From positions 1,984,001 through 2,048,000 of the forward strand of contig OY762444.1 of NCBI GenBank assembly GCA_963665735.1: a DNA stretch of 64,000 nucleotides, written 5' to 3'. This DNA is from CATOSK01 sp963665735. GTDB taxonomy: Bacteria; Chloroflexota; Dehalococcoidia; Lucifugimonadales; UBA3495. The notes beneath the pieces are model-generated. The model did not search any database and was not told where the DNA came from. It saw nothing but the letters and a program-made list of their open reading frames with translations. This document shows, in pieces, positions 16,220 through 24,117 of this stretch (within the stretch, counting starts at the first letter, position 1; each line of letters begins with the position of its first letter). The translations under genes were made by a program, and so were the position numbers.

Positions 16220-16992
16220 AGCTTTTTTCCTAGCCTCCTCCTAATGGTTTACCAGCGCTGGGCCGGGGGTTGGGGGTATCCGGCGCAGCCGACAAGCCGG
16301 GAACTAGCATACCCGTATTTGCGGCTATTGACAAGGGTGACAAGGATTTCATGGGGTCGGGGACGTTGTTATGTGCTTAGGATTTCTGGATTCCGGCTTT
16401 CGCCGGAATGACGGTAGAGTGCGGGGATGATGGTGGGTTCACGCCCTCCCCGGCCCTCCCCTTGGTAGGGGGAGGGGGTGACAAGGATTTCATGGGGTCG
16501 GGGACGTTGTTATGTGCTTAGGATTTCTGGATTCCGGCTTTCGCCGGAATGACGGTAGAGTGCGGGGATGATGGTGGGTTTACCCCCTCCCCCTGGTAGG
16601 GGGAGGGGGTTATTGAACGCCGTTCCTGCCGACTTTGCAATCGTCTTGCATCACTGGCAGGGTCTTTCAATTGTTGCCATGAAATACCCAATGTTACCCT
16701 GAACGAAGTGAAGGGTCTAAAATTCTACGGGCAAGGCGATGTTGGCTATGGCAAGAATTTTAGATTCTTCGCTTTGCTCAGAATGACATGGAGGGGCGAG
16801 GGATGATGGTTGGGGGTGGGGATCATGGTGGAAGGGCAACCACAAGGGTTGCCCCTACGAGCGCTGTTGGGTGCGTGGGGTTTCACCCCCATCCTAACCT
16901 TCCCCCATCAAGGGGGAAGGGACTATTGAAGAAACGCCCTTAACGACATTCATACCTGCTTGGCAATTGTCCTGGCCCGCCGGCGGCTGGCC
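16220..16992. repeat. Intergenic repeats including a 141-bp tandem duplication
   Basis: Units at 16337-16477 and about 16478-16609 each contain the same GACAAGGATTTCATGGGG start, a dRS3-like palindrome and a C-rich/G-rich stem; the junction lies within the G-run. They are followed by a TCTAAAATT/AATTTTAGA composite inverted repeat (about 16690-16790), the GGGCAACC element (about 16833-16858) and another C-rich stem (about 16883-16925). No gene is visible. Confidence 0.75.
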
Positions 16993-17021
16993 TTGCGGGT
17001 GGGGCGGGTTGCCGGTATAGT
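16993..17021 (+). promoter_or_regulatory. Candidate promoter of the Fur-family gene
   Basis: TTGCGG at 16993-16998 and TATAGT at 17016-17021, spacing 17, about 90 bases upstream of the ATG. Confidence 0.45.
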
Positions 17022-17111
17022 GGGCGGGATGTTAATGAATGGCGTTGGCGACGTTTGCCGACGCCGGTTGTCCGGCGGGGAATTCTTGGCCGGACTGGAT
17101 GAACGATTGCG

Positions 17112-17558
17112 ATGACTCCCCAGGAAATTGCGGCCCGATTGCGCGAGTGGGGCGTGCGTGTCACGCCTCAACGGTTGGCTATCGCCGAGGCGGTGCTCAA
17201 CTCCGAGGACCACCCTTCGGTGCAGCAGCTTTACGAGCGGGTCAGAGACCATTTCCCGTCCATGACCCTGGCAACCATCTATTCCACCCTGGACGTGCTG
17301 GAAAAGAGCCGGCTGATTCAGGAACTGCCCTTTCCGCAGTTTTCCCGCTACGAGTCCAACCTGGACCCCCACGTTAACCTGGTCTGTATCAAGTGCGGCA
17401 ACGTGGTGGACGCGCAGGCGGGGCAGGAAACGGTGGTTCGTCTGCGGGACCAAATCGCCAGCCAGTCCAATTTCCAGGTGGCCTGGCAGCGGGTGGACTT
17501 TCATGGCTGGTGCCGCCGCTGCGCCGCCGAGAATCGCGAACAGCCGGCCGGCGCGTGA
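17112..17558 (+). CDS. Fur/PerR family metal- or peroxide-responsive repressor
   Basis: 148 residues. A winged helix-turn-helix (about residues 1-85; RVTPQRLAIAEAVL, and TLATIYSTLDVLE as the recognition helix) is followed by a dimerisation domain with HVNLVCIKCG and CRRC, the two CxxC pairs of the structural zinc site. The HVN stretch corresponds to the regulatory metal-ligand region (HHH in typical PerR/Fur), so some ligands differ and the subtype (PerR, Fur, Zur) is unresolved. The adjacent VOC and cdd genes are not obvious targets. Confidence 0.88.
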   Translation: MTPQEIAARLREWGVRVTPQRLAIAEAVLNSEDHPSVQQLYERVRDHFPSMTLATIYSTLDVLEKSRLIQELPFPQFSRYESNLDPHVNLVCIKCGNVVDAQAGQETVVRLRDQIASQSNFQVAWQRVDFHGWCRRCAAENREQPAGA

Positions 17559-17634
17559 CTGACCGGAGCCAAGGAACTATGCCGTCCGCCAATATCGTCA
17601 TTCCCGCCCCGCTGGAAACCCGGAGCCGCCGTCC

Positions 17635-17991
17635 ATGATTACCGCCGTCGTAGGAATCACCCTCTGGACGGACGACCTGGAACGGCTGTATCGGTTCTAC
17701 CACGATACCCTGGGGCTGCCGCTACATTCCAATCATGGCGACTTTATCGCCTTTGAGTTGGGCGACATCCGGCTGAACATCGGTATCCACAGCCAGGTCA
17801 GCGGCCCATCCCAAGACCCCTTCCGCATCATGGCCCACCTGGGGGTTGACGACATCCGGGAAGAGCACCGGCGGTTGACGGCCCTGGGCGTCGAGTTCAT
17901 CCGCCCGCCGGAGCAGGAAGGTTGGGGCGGCTGGGTTGCCACGCTGACAGACCCGGACGGCAATATCCTGCAATTCCTCCAGTTCCCCTAG
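17635..17991 (+). CDS. VOC (glyoxalase/dioxygenase superfamily) protein
   Basis: 118 residues forming two beta-alpha-beta-beta-beta halves: GITLWTDDLERLYRFYHDTLGLPL at the start and LTDPDGNILQFLQF at the end, with a possible metal glutamate/histidine pair at FELGD and MAHLGV. Members include glyoxalase I, fosfomycin-resistance enzymes and dioxygenases; the substrate cannot be told. GGAG lies about 12 bases before the ATG. It sits between fur and cdd on one strand with short gaps, so co-transcription is likely. Confidence 0.85.
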   Translation: MITAVVGITLWTDDLERLYRFYHDTLGLPLHSNHGDFIAFELGDIRLNIGIHSQVSGPSQDPFRIMAHLGVDDIREEHRRLTALGVEFIRPPEQEGWGGWVATLTDPDGNILQFLQFP

Positions 17992-18026
17992 ACGGGAATC
18001 CGGCGCGCCGTCTTGCAAGGTTTCCC

Positions 18027-18443
18027 GTGCAGCTTACCGACCCGTTGGTGCAGAACTTGAAAGAGGCGGCGCGGCGGGCCTCGCTAAACGCCTACTGCCC
18101 TTACAGCCGTTTTCCGGTGGGGGCGGCGGTTTTGACCGAAAGCGGCGAAATTTACGCCGGCGCCAACGTGGAAAACGCCTCTTACGGGTTGACTCTCTGC
18201 GCCGAGCGCAACGCCGTGGCCCAGGCCATTGCCGCCGGGAATCGGCAAATCCTGGCCGTGGCGGTTTTCACGCCCACGCCGTCGCCCACGCCGCCCTGTG
18301 GGGCCTGCCGCCAGGTCATCGCCGAGTTCGGCAGTCAGGCCGACGTATTCGGGTTCAGCAACGGCCCCGAGGTTTTCCACGCCCGGTTAGACCGGCTGCT
18401 GCCGGAGGCGCCGCGGCATGAGGGGATGCCACCCCCTCCCTAA
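18027..18443 (+). CDS. cdd: Cytidine deaminase
   Basis: About 138 residues; deaminates cytidine and deoxycytidine in pyrimidine salvage. The zinc site is intact: CAERNAV with the catalytic glutamate, and PCGACRQV. YCPYSRFPVGAAV and NVENASYGLT bind substrate. A GTG at 18027 with AAGG 6 bases upstream is chosen because an earlier start would run back into the VOC gene. The last residues, RHEGMPPPP, are encoded by a C-rich palindromic repeat, so the natural C-terminus has been replaced by repeat sequence. Confidence 0.92.
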   Translation: MQLTDPLVQNLKEAARRASLNAYCPYSRFPVGAAVLTESGEIYAGANVENASYGLTLCAERNAVAQAIAAGNRQILAVAVFTPTPSPTPPCGACRQVIAEFGSQADVFGFSNGPEVFHARLDRLLPEAPRHEGMPPPP

Positions 18444-19230
18444 CCCTCCCCCTGGTAAGGGGAGGGGATTTGATTCCGGCTTCGGGGGAATGACGGGTTG
18501 GGGGGGAATGACGGTGGGGTACGGGAATGGCGAATTATGGAATTGACGACACGCCCTAATGGATGTTGTCATGGGCTTGGGATTTCTGGATTCCGGCCTT
18601 CGCCGGAATGACGATACTCCCATGATGGTTATTCGGTTCAATTAGGATGTTGGGGCCGTAGTTTTGCCCCCCTCCCTGACCCTCCCACTACCAGGGGGAG
18701 GGGATTTTGAGGAGCTTTCGTTTTGAGGTAGTTTTTAAGGGCGCCGGTTGTGGATTCCCGCGAAAGCGGGAATGACGGTGGGGGGCGGGAATGACGAATT
18801 ATGGAATTGACGACACGCCCTAATGAATGTTGTCATGGGCTTGGGATTTCTGGATTCCGGCCTTCGCCGGAATGACGGGTTGGGGGGTGGGGGAGTTTTT
18901 GGGTGGGCGAGGATGGTTTGGGGGAAGGGTTTTGGATTCTTCGCTTTGCTCAGAATTACATGGAAGGGCGCTTAGAATGACATGGGAGGGAGGGGTAGGG
19001 GTAGGGGGTTATTGAAAGGCCCCGTTGCCATTTCCGAAGACTCCCCGGCTAAACCGCAAGGGAAGGTTAAAAGCCCGCGACGATTACAAAGTGTGAATCC
19101 AACGCTACGGACAGGAATGTCCATGCCACCAGCCATACGTCCATGCTGCGGACAGGGCGGCCATAAGCCCCTACTTTGCAATCGTCTTGGCTAAAAGCCT
19201 GTTCCACCTTGCGGACTACCAGCCGCCGAG
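18444..19230. repeat. Intergenic repeats including a duplicated 85-bp block
   Basis: A block starting GAATTATGGAATTGACG and ending in a dRS3-like palindrome occurs at about 18532-18614 and again at 18795-18877. Other items are C-rich stems (about 18421-18470 and 18665-18710), palindromes near 18750 and 18850, a TTCTTCGCTTTGCTCAG element (about 18937) and an ACGGACAGGAATGTCCATG element (about 19107-19125) that recurs near 44.6 kb. No gene is visible. Confidence 0.75.
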
Positions 19231-20283
19231 TCAGTATATGAACATGGCGTCGCCGAAGCTGTAGAAGCGGTAGCCTTGGGCGATGGCTTCTTGGTAGGCG
19301 TGGAGGATGCGCTCCCGGCCAGCGAAGGCGGACACCAGCATCAGCAGGGTGGAGCGCGGGAGGTGGAAGTTGGTCAGCAGGGCGTCCATTAGCCGGAATC
19401 GGTGGCCGGGGAGGATGTAGATTCGGGCTTGGCCGGAAACGGCGGTCAGCCGGGGTTGGCCGCTCTGTTCCAGGTCGGCCCCCAACTGTTCCAGCACGCG
19501 CGCGGACGTGGTGCCTACGGCGATGATGCGCCGTCCCTCTTGGCGGGCCATTTCCAGTCGGTCGGCGGCGGCTTGGTCAACCTCGTAATACTCGGTGTGG
19601 ATGTGGTGTTCGGTGGGGTCGTCGCTTTGCACCGGGCGAAAGGTGTCCAGGCCGATGTGCAGGGTGATGTAGGTCTGTTCCACGCCCAGTTGGCCGATGC
19701 GTTCCAGCAGTTCCGGGGTGAAGTGCAGCCCGGCGGTGGGGGCGGCCACGCTGCCGGGGGCGGTGGCGTAAACCGTCTGGTAGCGTTCCGGGTCGTCGGG
19801 CTGCTGGCGAATGTAGGGAGGCAACGGCGTTTCGCCCAGCAAGTCCAGGTCGTCCTCGGTGGACAGCCGCACCAGCTTGACACCGCCGGGCCGGGATTCC
19901 AACACTTCCACCTCCAGCGTTTTATCGAGGGTTGATTCCGCGGCTTCCGGTTTCACCACCAGCCGCACGCCGGGGCGGAGACGGCGGCCCGGCCGGCCCA
20001 GGGACTCCCAGACCATCGGCGCGGTGCGGCGCAGCAGCAGCAGCTCCACCCGTCCGCCGGTATCCCGTCGCTGCCCGTGCAGGCGGGCGGGAATGACCCG
20101 GCTGCGGTTGAAGACCATCAAATCGCCGGGGCGCAAGCGCTCCAGCAGATCGGGGAAACGGCCATGCGACAGTTGGCCGGTGGCCCGTTCCAGGGTCAAC
20201 AGCCGGGAAGAGTCCCGCGGCTCCGCCGGGGTCTGGGCGATGAGTTCGGGCGGCAGATGGTAGTTGAAATCGTCGGTTCGCAT
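19231..20283 (-). CDS. queA: S-adenosylmethionine:tRNA ribosyltransferase-isomerase
   Basis: About 350 residues; transfers the ribosyl moiety of SAM to preQ1-tRNA in queuosine synthesis. Family blocks FNRSRVIPARL, GLHFTPELL, TLHIGLDTFRPV, HTEYYEV and NFHLPRSTLLMLVSAF are present in order. The ATG at 20281-20283 (MRTDDFNYHLP) is preferred to a TTG four codons earlier. tgt and other queuosine genes are not in the window. Confidence 0.93.
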   Translation of the reverse strand: MRTDDFNYHLPPELIAQTPAEPRDSSRLLTLERATGQLSHGRFPDLLERLRPGDLMVFNRSRVIPARLHGQRRDTGGRVELLLLRRTAPMVWESLGRPGRRLRPGVRLVVKPEAAESTLDKTLEVEVLESRPGGVKLVRLSTEDDLDLLGETPLPPYIRQQPDDPERYQTVYATAPGSVAAPTAGLHFTPELLERIGQLGVEQTYITLHIGLDTFRPVQSDDPTEHHIHTEYYEVDQAAADRLEMARQEGRRIIAVGTTSARVLEQLGADLEQSGQPRLTAVSGQARIYILPGHRFRLMDALLTNFHLPRSTLLMLVSAFAGRERILHAYQEAIAQGYRFYSFGDAMFIY

Positions 20284-20810
20284 GGGTTGGGACAAGTGGG
20301 GTTCACCCCCTCCCTAACCCTCCCCCTGGTAGGGGGAGGGGATTTTTCGCACACCCTCTAAGGGCGCCGGTTGTGGATTCCGGCTTTCGGTGGAATGACG
20401 GTAGTTGCAGCAAGGGTAGGGCGGGTTTGAAACCCGCCCCTACGGGGGTTGGGGGAGTTTTGGATGGGCGAGGATGGTTTGGGGGAAGGATTTGAGATTC
20501 TTCGCTTTGCTCAGAATGACATGAAAGGGTAGGGGGAGGGGGTTTTCGCACACCCTCTAAGGGCGCCGGTTGTGGATTCCAGCTTTCGCCGGAATGACGG
20601 TGGAGGTGCCGAATGACGGTGGCAGGGCAACCACAAGGGTTGCCCCTACGGTTGCTGTTGGGCGCTTGGGGGTTCACCCCCTGGCCTCGTCCTGGCCTTG
20701 CCCTACGGTTGCTGTTGGGTGCGTGGGGTTCACCCCCTCCCCAACCCTCCCCCTGATAGGGGGAGGGGGTTATTGAAACGCCCCTCGCTATTGAAGGAAA
20801 CGGCACCGGG
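20284..20810. repeat. Intergenic palindromic modules between queA and folD
   Basis: Three C-rich/G-rich stems (near 20305, 20530 and 20735), GGGCGGGTTTGAAACCCGCCC (about 20418-20441), two dRS3-like palindromes, the GGGCAACC element (about 20626-20650) and a TTCTTCGCTTTGCTCAGAATGACATG element (about 20498). The phrase AAGGGCGCCGGTTGTGGATT occurs twice. No gene is visible. Confidence 0.75.
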
Positions 20811-21698
20811 TCAACTTTCGGGGATGGTCAGGCGGGCAGCGGTTAGGGTGTTGACCAGCAGCATGGCGATGGTCATGGGGCCGACGCCGCCGGGCACCGG
20901 GGTTATGGCGGCGGCCTTTTCCGACACCGGGCCGAAGTCCACGTCGCCCGCCAGACGATACCCGCGGCGGCTGGTCGAGTCCTCAACCCGGTTGATGCCC
21001 ACGTCCACCACCACGGCGCCATCGCGCACCATGTCGGCGGTAATGGCCCGGGGCTGGCCCACGGCGGCAACCAGGATGTCGGCCTGGCGGGTGATTTCCG
21101 GCAAGTCGGCGGTGCGGGTGTGGCACACCGTCACGGTGGCGTTGCCGCCCTCGCGACGCTGCATCAGCAGCGCGGCCAAGGGCTTGCCGACGATGTTGCT
21201 GCGTCCGCAGACCACGACTCGCTGGCCCGCCGGGTCGTAGCCGTGGCGCAGCAGCAGTTGTTGGACGCCGGCGGGAGTGCCTGGGATGAACCGGGGGGAA
21301 CCCTGGAGCAGCTTGCCCAGGTTGAAGGGGTGCAGGCCGTCCACGTCCTTGGCCGGGGAGACAGCCTCAATGACGGTATCCTCGTCAATGTGGGACGGCA
21401 GGGGCAGTTGGGTCAGGATTCCGTGAAACCGGGCGTCGGCGTTGAGTTGGGCGATGAGTTCCAGCAGCCGTTCCTGGGAAGTGTCGGCCGGCAGGTGGAA
21501 AGTTTCGCTGAAAATACCGGCCTCGGCGCAGGCCCGCCCCTTGTTGCGGACGTAGATGGCCGAGGCCGGGTCGTCGCCCACCAGCACGGCGGCCAGGCCG
21601 GGTGTTACGTCGCGCTGCTGCCGCATTTCCGACACGCCGGCGGCGACTTCGGCGCGCACCTCTGCGGCCAGGGCCGTTCCGTTCAGGATTGTTGCCAT
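20811..21698 (-). CDS. folD: Methylenetetrahydrofolate dehydrogenase/methenyltetrahydrofolate cyclohydrolase
   Basis: A 295-residue bifunctional one-carbon enzyme. Motifs: YVRNKGRA with the catalytic Tyr/Lys, QLPLP, PAKDVDGLHPFN, FIPGTPAGV, CGRSNIVGKP (dinucleotide loop) and the terminal TPVPGGVGPMT. Length is normal. The start is supported by homology rather than spacing, since AAGGAAA lies about 14 bases upstream. No folate gene neighbours are seen. Confidence 0.95.
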   Translation of the reverse strand: MATILNGTALAAEVRAEVAAGVSEMRQQRDVTPGLAAVLVGDDPASAIYVRNKGRACAEAGIFSETFHLPADTSQERLLELIAQLNADARFHGILTQLPLPSHIDEDTVIEAVSPAKDVDGLHPFNLGKLLQGSPRFIPGTPAGVQQLLLRHGYDPAGQRVVVCGRSNIVGKPLAALLMQRREGGNATVTVCHTRTADLPEITRQADILVAAVGQPRAITADMVRDGAVVVDVGINRVEDSTSRRGYRLAGDVDFGPVSEKAAAITPVPGGVGPMTIAMLLVNTLTAARLTIPES

Positions 21699-21845
21699 AG
21701 GTTGCGTTGTTGTTTCCTTCGTTTAATGGGGGAATCCGGTTAAGGGTTCACTGGGTCTTTGCGGGGCGATTTTAGCACGGGTTGGGGGGTGAAAACTTGG
21801 CTGCCGCGCCTTATTGCGCAATGGTATCATATAAGTTACCGTACC

Positions 21846-22160
21846 TTGGTGGAGATTAGAGAGTTCCTTGACGATTCGGGGCGAAGTCCCTTCGGGCGGT
21901 GGTTCAATCGGCTTAACCCAACCGCCGCGGCGAAAGTCGTCATCGCTTTGACCAGTATGGAACAAGGCAACTTTTCCAACGTAACGGGCGTTGGTCAGGG
22001 TGTTCGCGAATTCCGTATAGACTTCGGACCCGGCTATCGCATTTACTTCGGACAAGATGGCGACAACCTCATTATCTTGTTGGGCGGTGGAACAAAACGG
22101 CGGCAACAACGGGACATTCAACAAGCCAGGGCCTTTTGGCGTCAATATCGGCAAGGATAA
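21846..22160 (+). CDS. RelE/ParE-type (HigB-like) toxin
   Basis: About 104 residues if started at TTG 21846 (VEIREFLDDSGRSPF...); GTG 21849 is equally possible, and the longer open frame upstream looks noncoding. The order REF(L)..GRSPFGRWFNRL, GVREFRIDFGPGYRIYF and LLGGGTKRRQQRDIQQARAFW is that of the phage-derived Gp49-like/HigB mRNA-interferase family. It is followed by an HTH antitoxin gene 32 bases downstream, the toxin-first order typical of higBA. Confidence 0.83.
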   Translation: MVEIREFLDDSGRSPFGRWFNRLNPTAAAKVVIALTSMEQGNFSNVTGVGQGVREFRIDFGPGYRIYFGQDGDNLIILLGGGTKRRQQRDIQQARAFWRQYRQG

Positions 22161-22192
22161 AATCCCCAAGTCCAGCCCGGAGAGTAGCGGCG

Positions 22193-22510
22193 ATGCCACT
22201 TACAAGGTCATTCAAGGAAACGGTACAGGCCAGGGCCGAGCGGGACCCGGCTTTTCGTAACGAGTTGTTTCGGGAAGCCGTCGAGCTTCTTTTGACCGGG
22301 GATGTAAAGACCGGCAAGGCGGCGCTGCGCGACTATATTAACGCCACCATCGGGTTTGAAAAGTTGGGGGCGCAGACCGGGAAGTCTCCCAAGAACCTGA
22401 TGCGGATGTTGAGTCCCTCGGGCAATCCCCAGACGGGCAACCTTTTGGCGATTATCCACGAACTCCAACGTCACGAAGGCATCCGCTTGCAGGTGGTGGA
22501 GAGGGACTAA
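22193..22510 (+). CDS. HigA-type antitoxin / HTH regulator
   Basis: 105 residues, MPLTRSFKETVQARAERDPAFR..., with the addiction-module antidote pattern: a short N-terminal arm, GKAALRDYINATIGFEKLGAQTGKSPKNLMRML as a helix-turn-helix, then SGNPQTGNLLAIIHEL. The ATG at 22193 has CGGAGAG upstream; the earlier in-frame start lies inside the toxin gene. It likely neutralises the preceding toxin and represses the pair. A fragment matching its first codons is found at 23446 next to a palindromic repeat. Confidence 0.82.
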   Translation: MPLTRSFKETVQARAERDPAFRNELFREAVELLLTGDVKTGKAALRDYINATIGFEKLGAQTGKSPKNLMRMLSPSGNPQTGNLLAIIHELQRHEGIRLQVVERD

Positions 22511-22563
22511 GCCGCTCCCGCCGCAGGGGTTTTTTCATTGTTTGAGGGTGGTGGTGGTTCCGC

Positions 22564-23037
22564 TCAGGGCCGGTTCGGGAGGGTAAAGCTGGGGTGGGGG
22601 ATGGGGTCTATCGTCAGGCTGTTTGCGGAGGCGTTGGCCGACAGGTGGCACAGGTTCAGGAAGTTCCTGCCGATAAGGGAAGGCAGGAGTTGGAGATAGT
22701 GGTCAGGCGAAGGCGCTTGTAGTTCACAGATGTCTATTTCGCCTGACCAGGCAACCAAGCCTTCTGTTGTATCGAAGAGCAAGACGCACTCGGTTCGTTG
22801 GTAGTCCAGGGCGCCCCCTATGCCGGCGGTTTCTATTGGTTGGGCCGAGTGGAGGTCGTTGGGGTCTATTCCCATAGCGGCTACATCTCTGGGATGGAGG
22901 CAATTACTATCGGCGCCGGTGTCCACCAGGAAATGTATGGTTTTACCCAGGTCCACTTCGGGCAGATAGACAAAGGCCCGCACGTAAGGCGCGGGCGGAC
23001 CTTCTTCTGATAGAACCGCGTAATATCCCTGAATCAA
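22564..23037 (-). CDS. Retropepsin-like aspartic protease family protein
   Basis: 157 residues. The motif FLVDTGADSNCLHP (about residues 35-48) is the catalytic D-T/S-G of retropepsin-like proteases, and LLPSLIGRNFL near residue 128 is the second conserved hydrophobic-Gly block. Such proteins act as dimers; there is no signal peptide, so the protein is cytosolic. The TTG start overlaps the stop of the preceding gene as TTGA, which suggests coupled translation. The natural substrate is unknown. Confidence 0.75.
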   Translation of the reverse strand: MIQGYYAVLSEEGPPAPYVRAFVYLPEVDLGKTIHFLVDTGADSNCLHPRDVAAMGIDPNDLHSAQPIETAGIGGALDYQRTECVLLFDTTEGLVAWSGEIDICELQAPSPDHYLQLLPSLIGRNFLNLCHLSANASANSLTIDPIPHPSFTLPNRP

Positions 23038-23330
23038 GAGGTCATCACCGGGAGTATCAGCGAGATGGGTTTACTCGATAGGTACTCCAAGGCCGCCAAG
23101 TGGGTGGGGACATTCTTCTCCTCGGCGGCGTGGAGCGCGGACTCGATGGTGGGGCCGTTGGCGACGAGTTCCTCATTGAACACTATTACCCACTGGTCGG
23201 GGTACTCTTTGGTCCATTCGCGCCGGTGGTCGTTGAGGAACGTGGAGTCCTTCTCGAACTGTCGCAAGTACCCCTCGATTTTGGCCCGGTCTTCGGGGCT
23301 GTTAATGGGATCCAACGGTTCTCTGAGCAT
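23034..23330 (-). CDS. Small protein upstream of the retropepsin-like gene
   Basis: 98 residues starting MLREPLDPINSPEDRAK. The ATG at 23328-23330 has an ideal AAGAGGAGG 5 bases upstream; the ORF is open further upstream but without a ribosome site. The sequence is helical, ending LSSKPISLILPVMTS, with WTKEYPDQWVIVFNEELVANGPT in the middle, a pattern common in DUF5678-like proteins found beside retropepsin-like proteases. The gene overlaps the protease by 4 bases. Function unknown; probably a partner. Confidence 0.65.
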   Translation of the reverse strand: MLREPLDPINSPEDRAKIEGYLRQFEKDSTFLNDHRREWTKEYPDQWVIVFNEELVANGPTIESALHAAEEKNVPTHLAALEYLSSKPISLILPVMTS

Positions 23331-24117
23331 ATCCATCCTCCTCTTCATTCCGAAGGTTTTGGAGTGGCGCTGTATCAAGTGATTTGCGGGGGAATTTATG
23401 GACGGTGAATTTAGCATATCTTGTTGGGTTGGGAATGGCAATTTTATGCCACTTACGAGGTTATTCAAGGGGTTGACCCCCTCCCCAACCCTCCCACTGG
23501 TAGGGGGAGGGGATTTTTCGGCATAGCGGGGTCTGTTGTGTGCCTGGGATTTCTGGATTCCGGCTTTCGCCGGAATGACGAGGTAGGGGCGGGATGACGG
23601 GTTGGGGGCAAGGTTTTCACCCCCATCCTAACCTTCCCCCGTCGAGGGGGAAGGGACTGTTGAAACGCCTGCCGATGCCGTTCCTACGGACTTTGCGATT
23701 GGCCTGCCCCGCCAAAGGGTCTTGTCCTTCGCTTTCTAGTCCCCTGCCTGTGTCCCTGAACCCCTCCATGTCACCCTGAACGAAGTGAAGGGTCTAAAAT
23801 CCTTCGCCAAGGGCATCTTCGGGAGTCGAAAGTTGGTTGACGGCAAGAATTTTAGATTCTTCGCTTTGCTCAGAATGACATGGGGGGCGGTCAGAATGAC
23901 ATAGGGGGAGCTTGGGATGACGTTGGGGTTGACCCCCTCCCCAACCCTCCCCTGGTAAGGGGAGGGGGTTATTGAAACGCCTGCCGATGCCGTTATTGCC
24001 GGCTTTGCAATCGTTCTGCCGGCCCATTGGATTGTGACGCCTTTGGGATTGTAAAATGGCTATGCAATTGCCACAATTGGCTACTCGGAAAGACTATCAC
24101 GGAGACGGTAAGACCAC
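23331..24117. repeat. Intergenic repeats
   Basis: C-rich stems near 23475-23515, 23620-23655 and 23933-23970, a dRS3-like palindrome near 23547-23575, and a long TCTAAAAT...ATTTTAGA composite inverted repeat at about 23770-23880 (CCCTGAACGAAGTGAAGGG on one arm, CTTCGCTTTGCTCAG on the other). At 23446 there is a short fossil of the HigA start. No gene is visible, although a possible in-phase start region for the channel gene (ATG 24056) lies in another frame. Confidence 0.7.
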
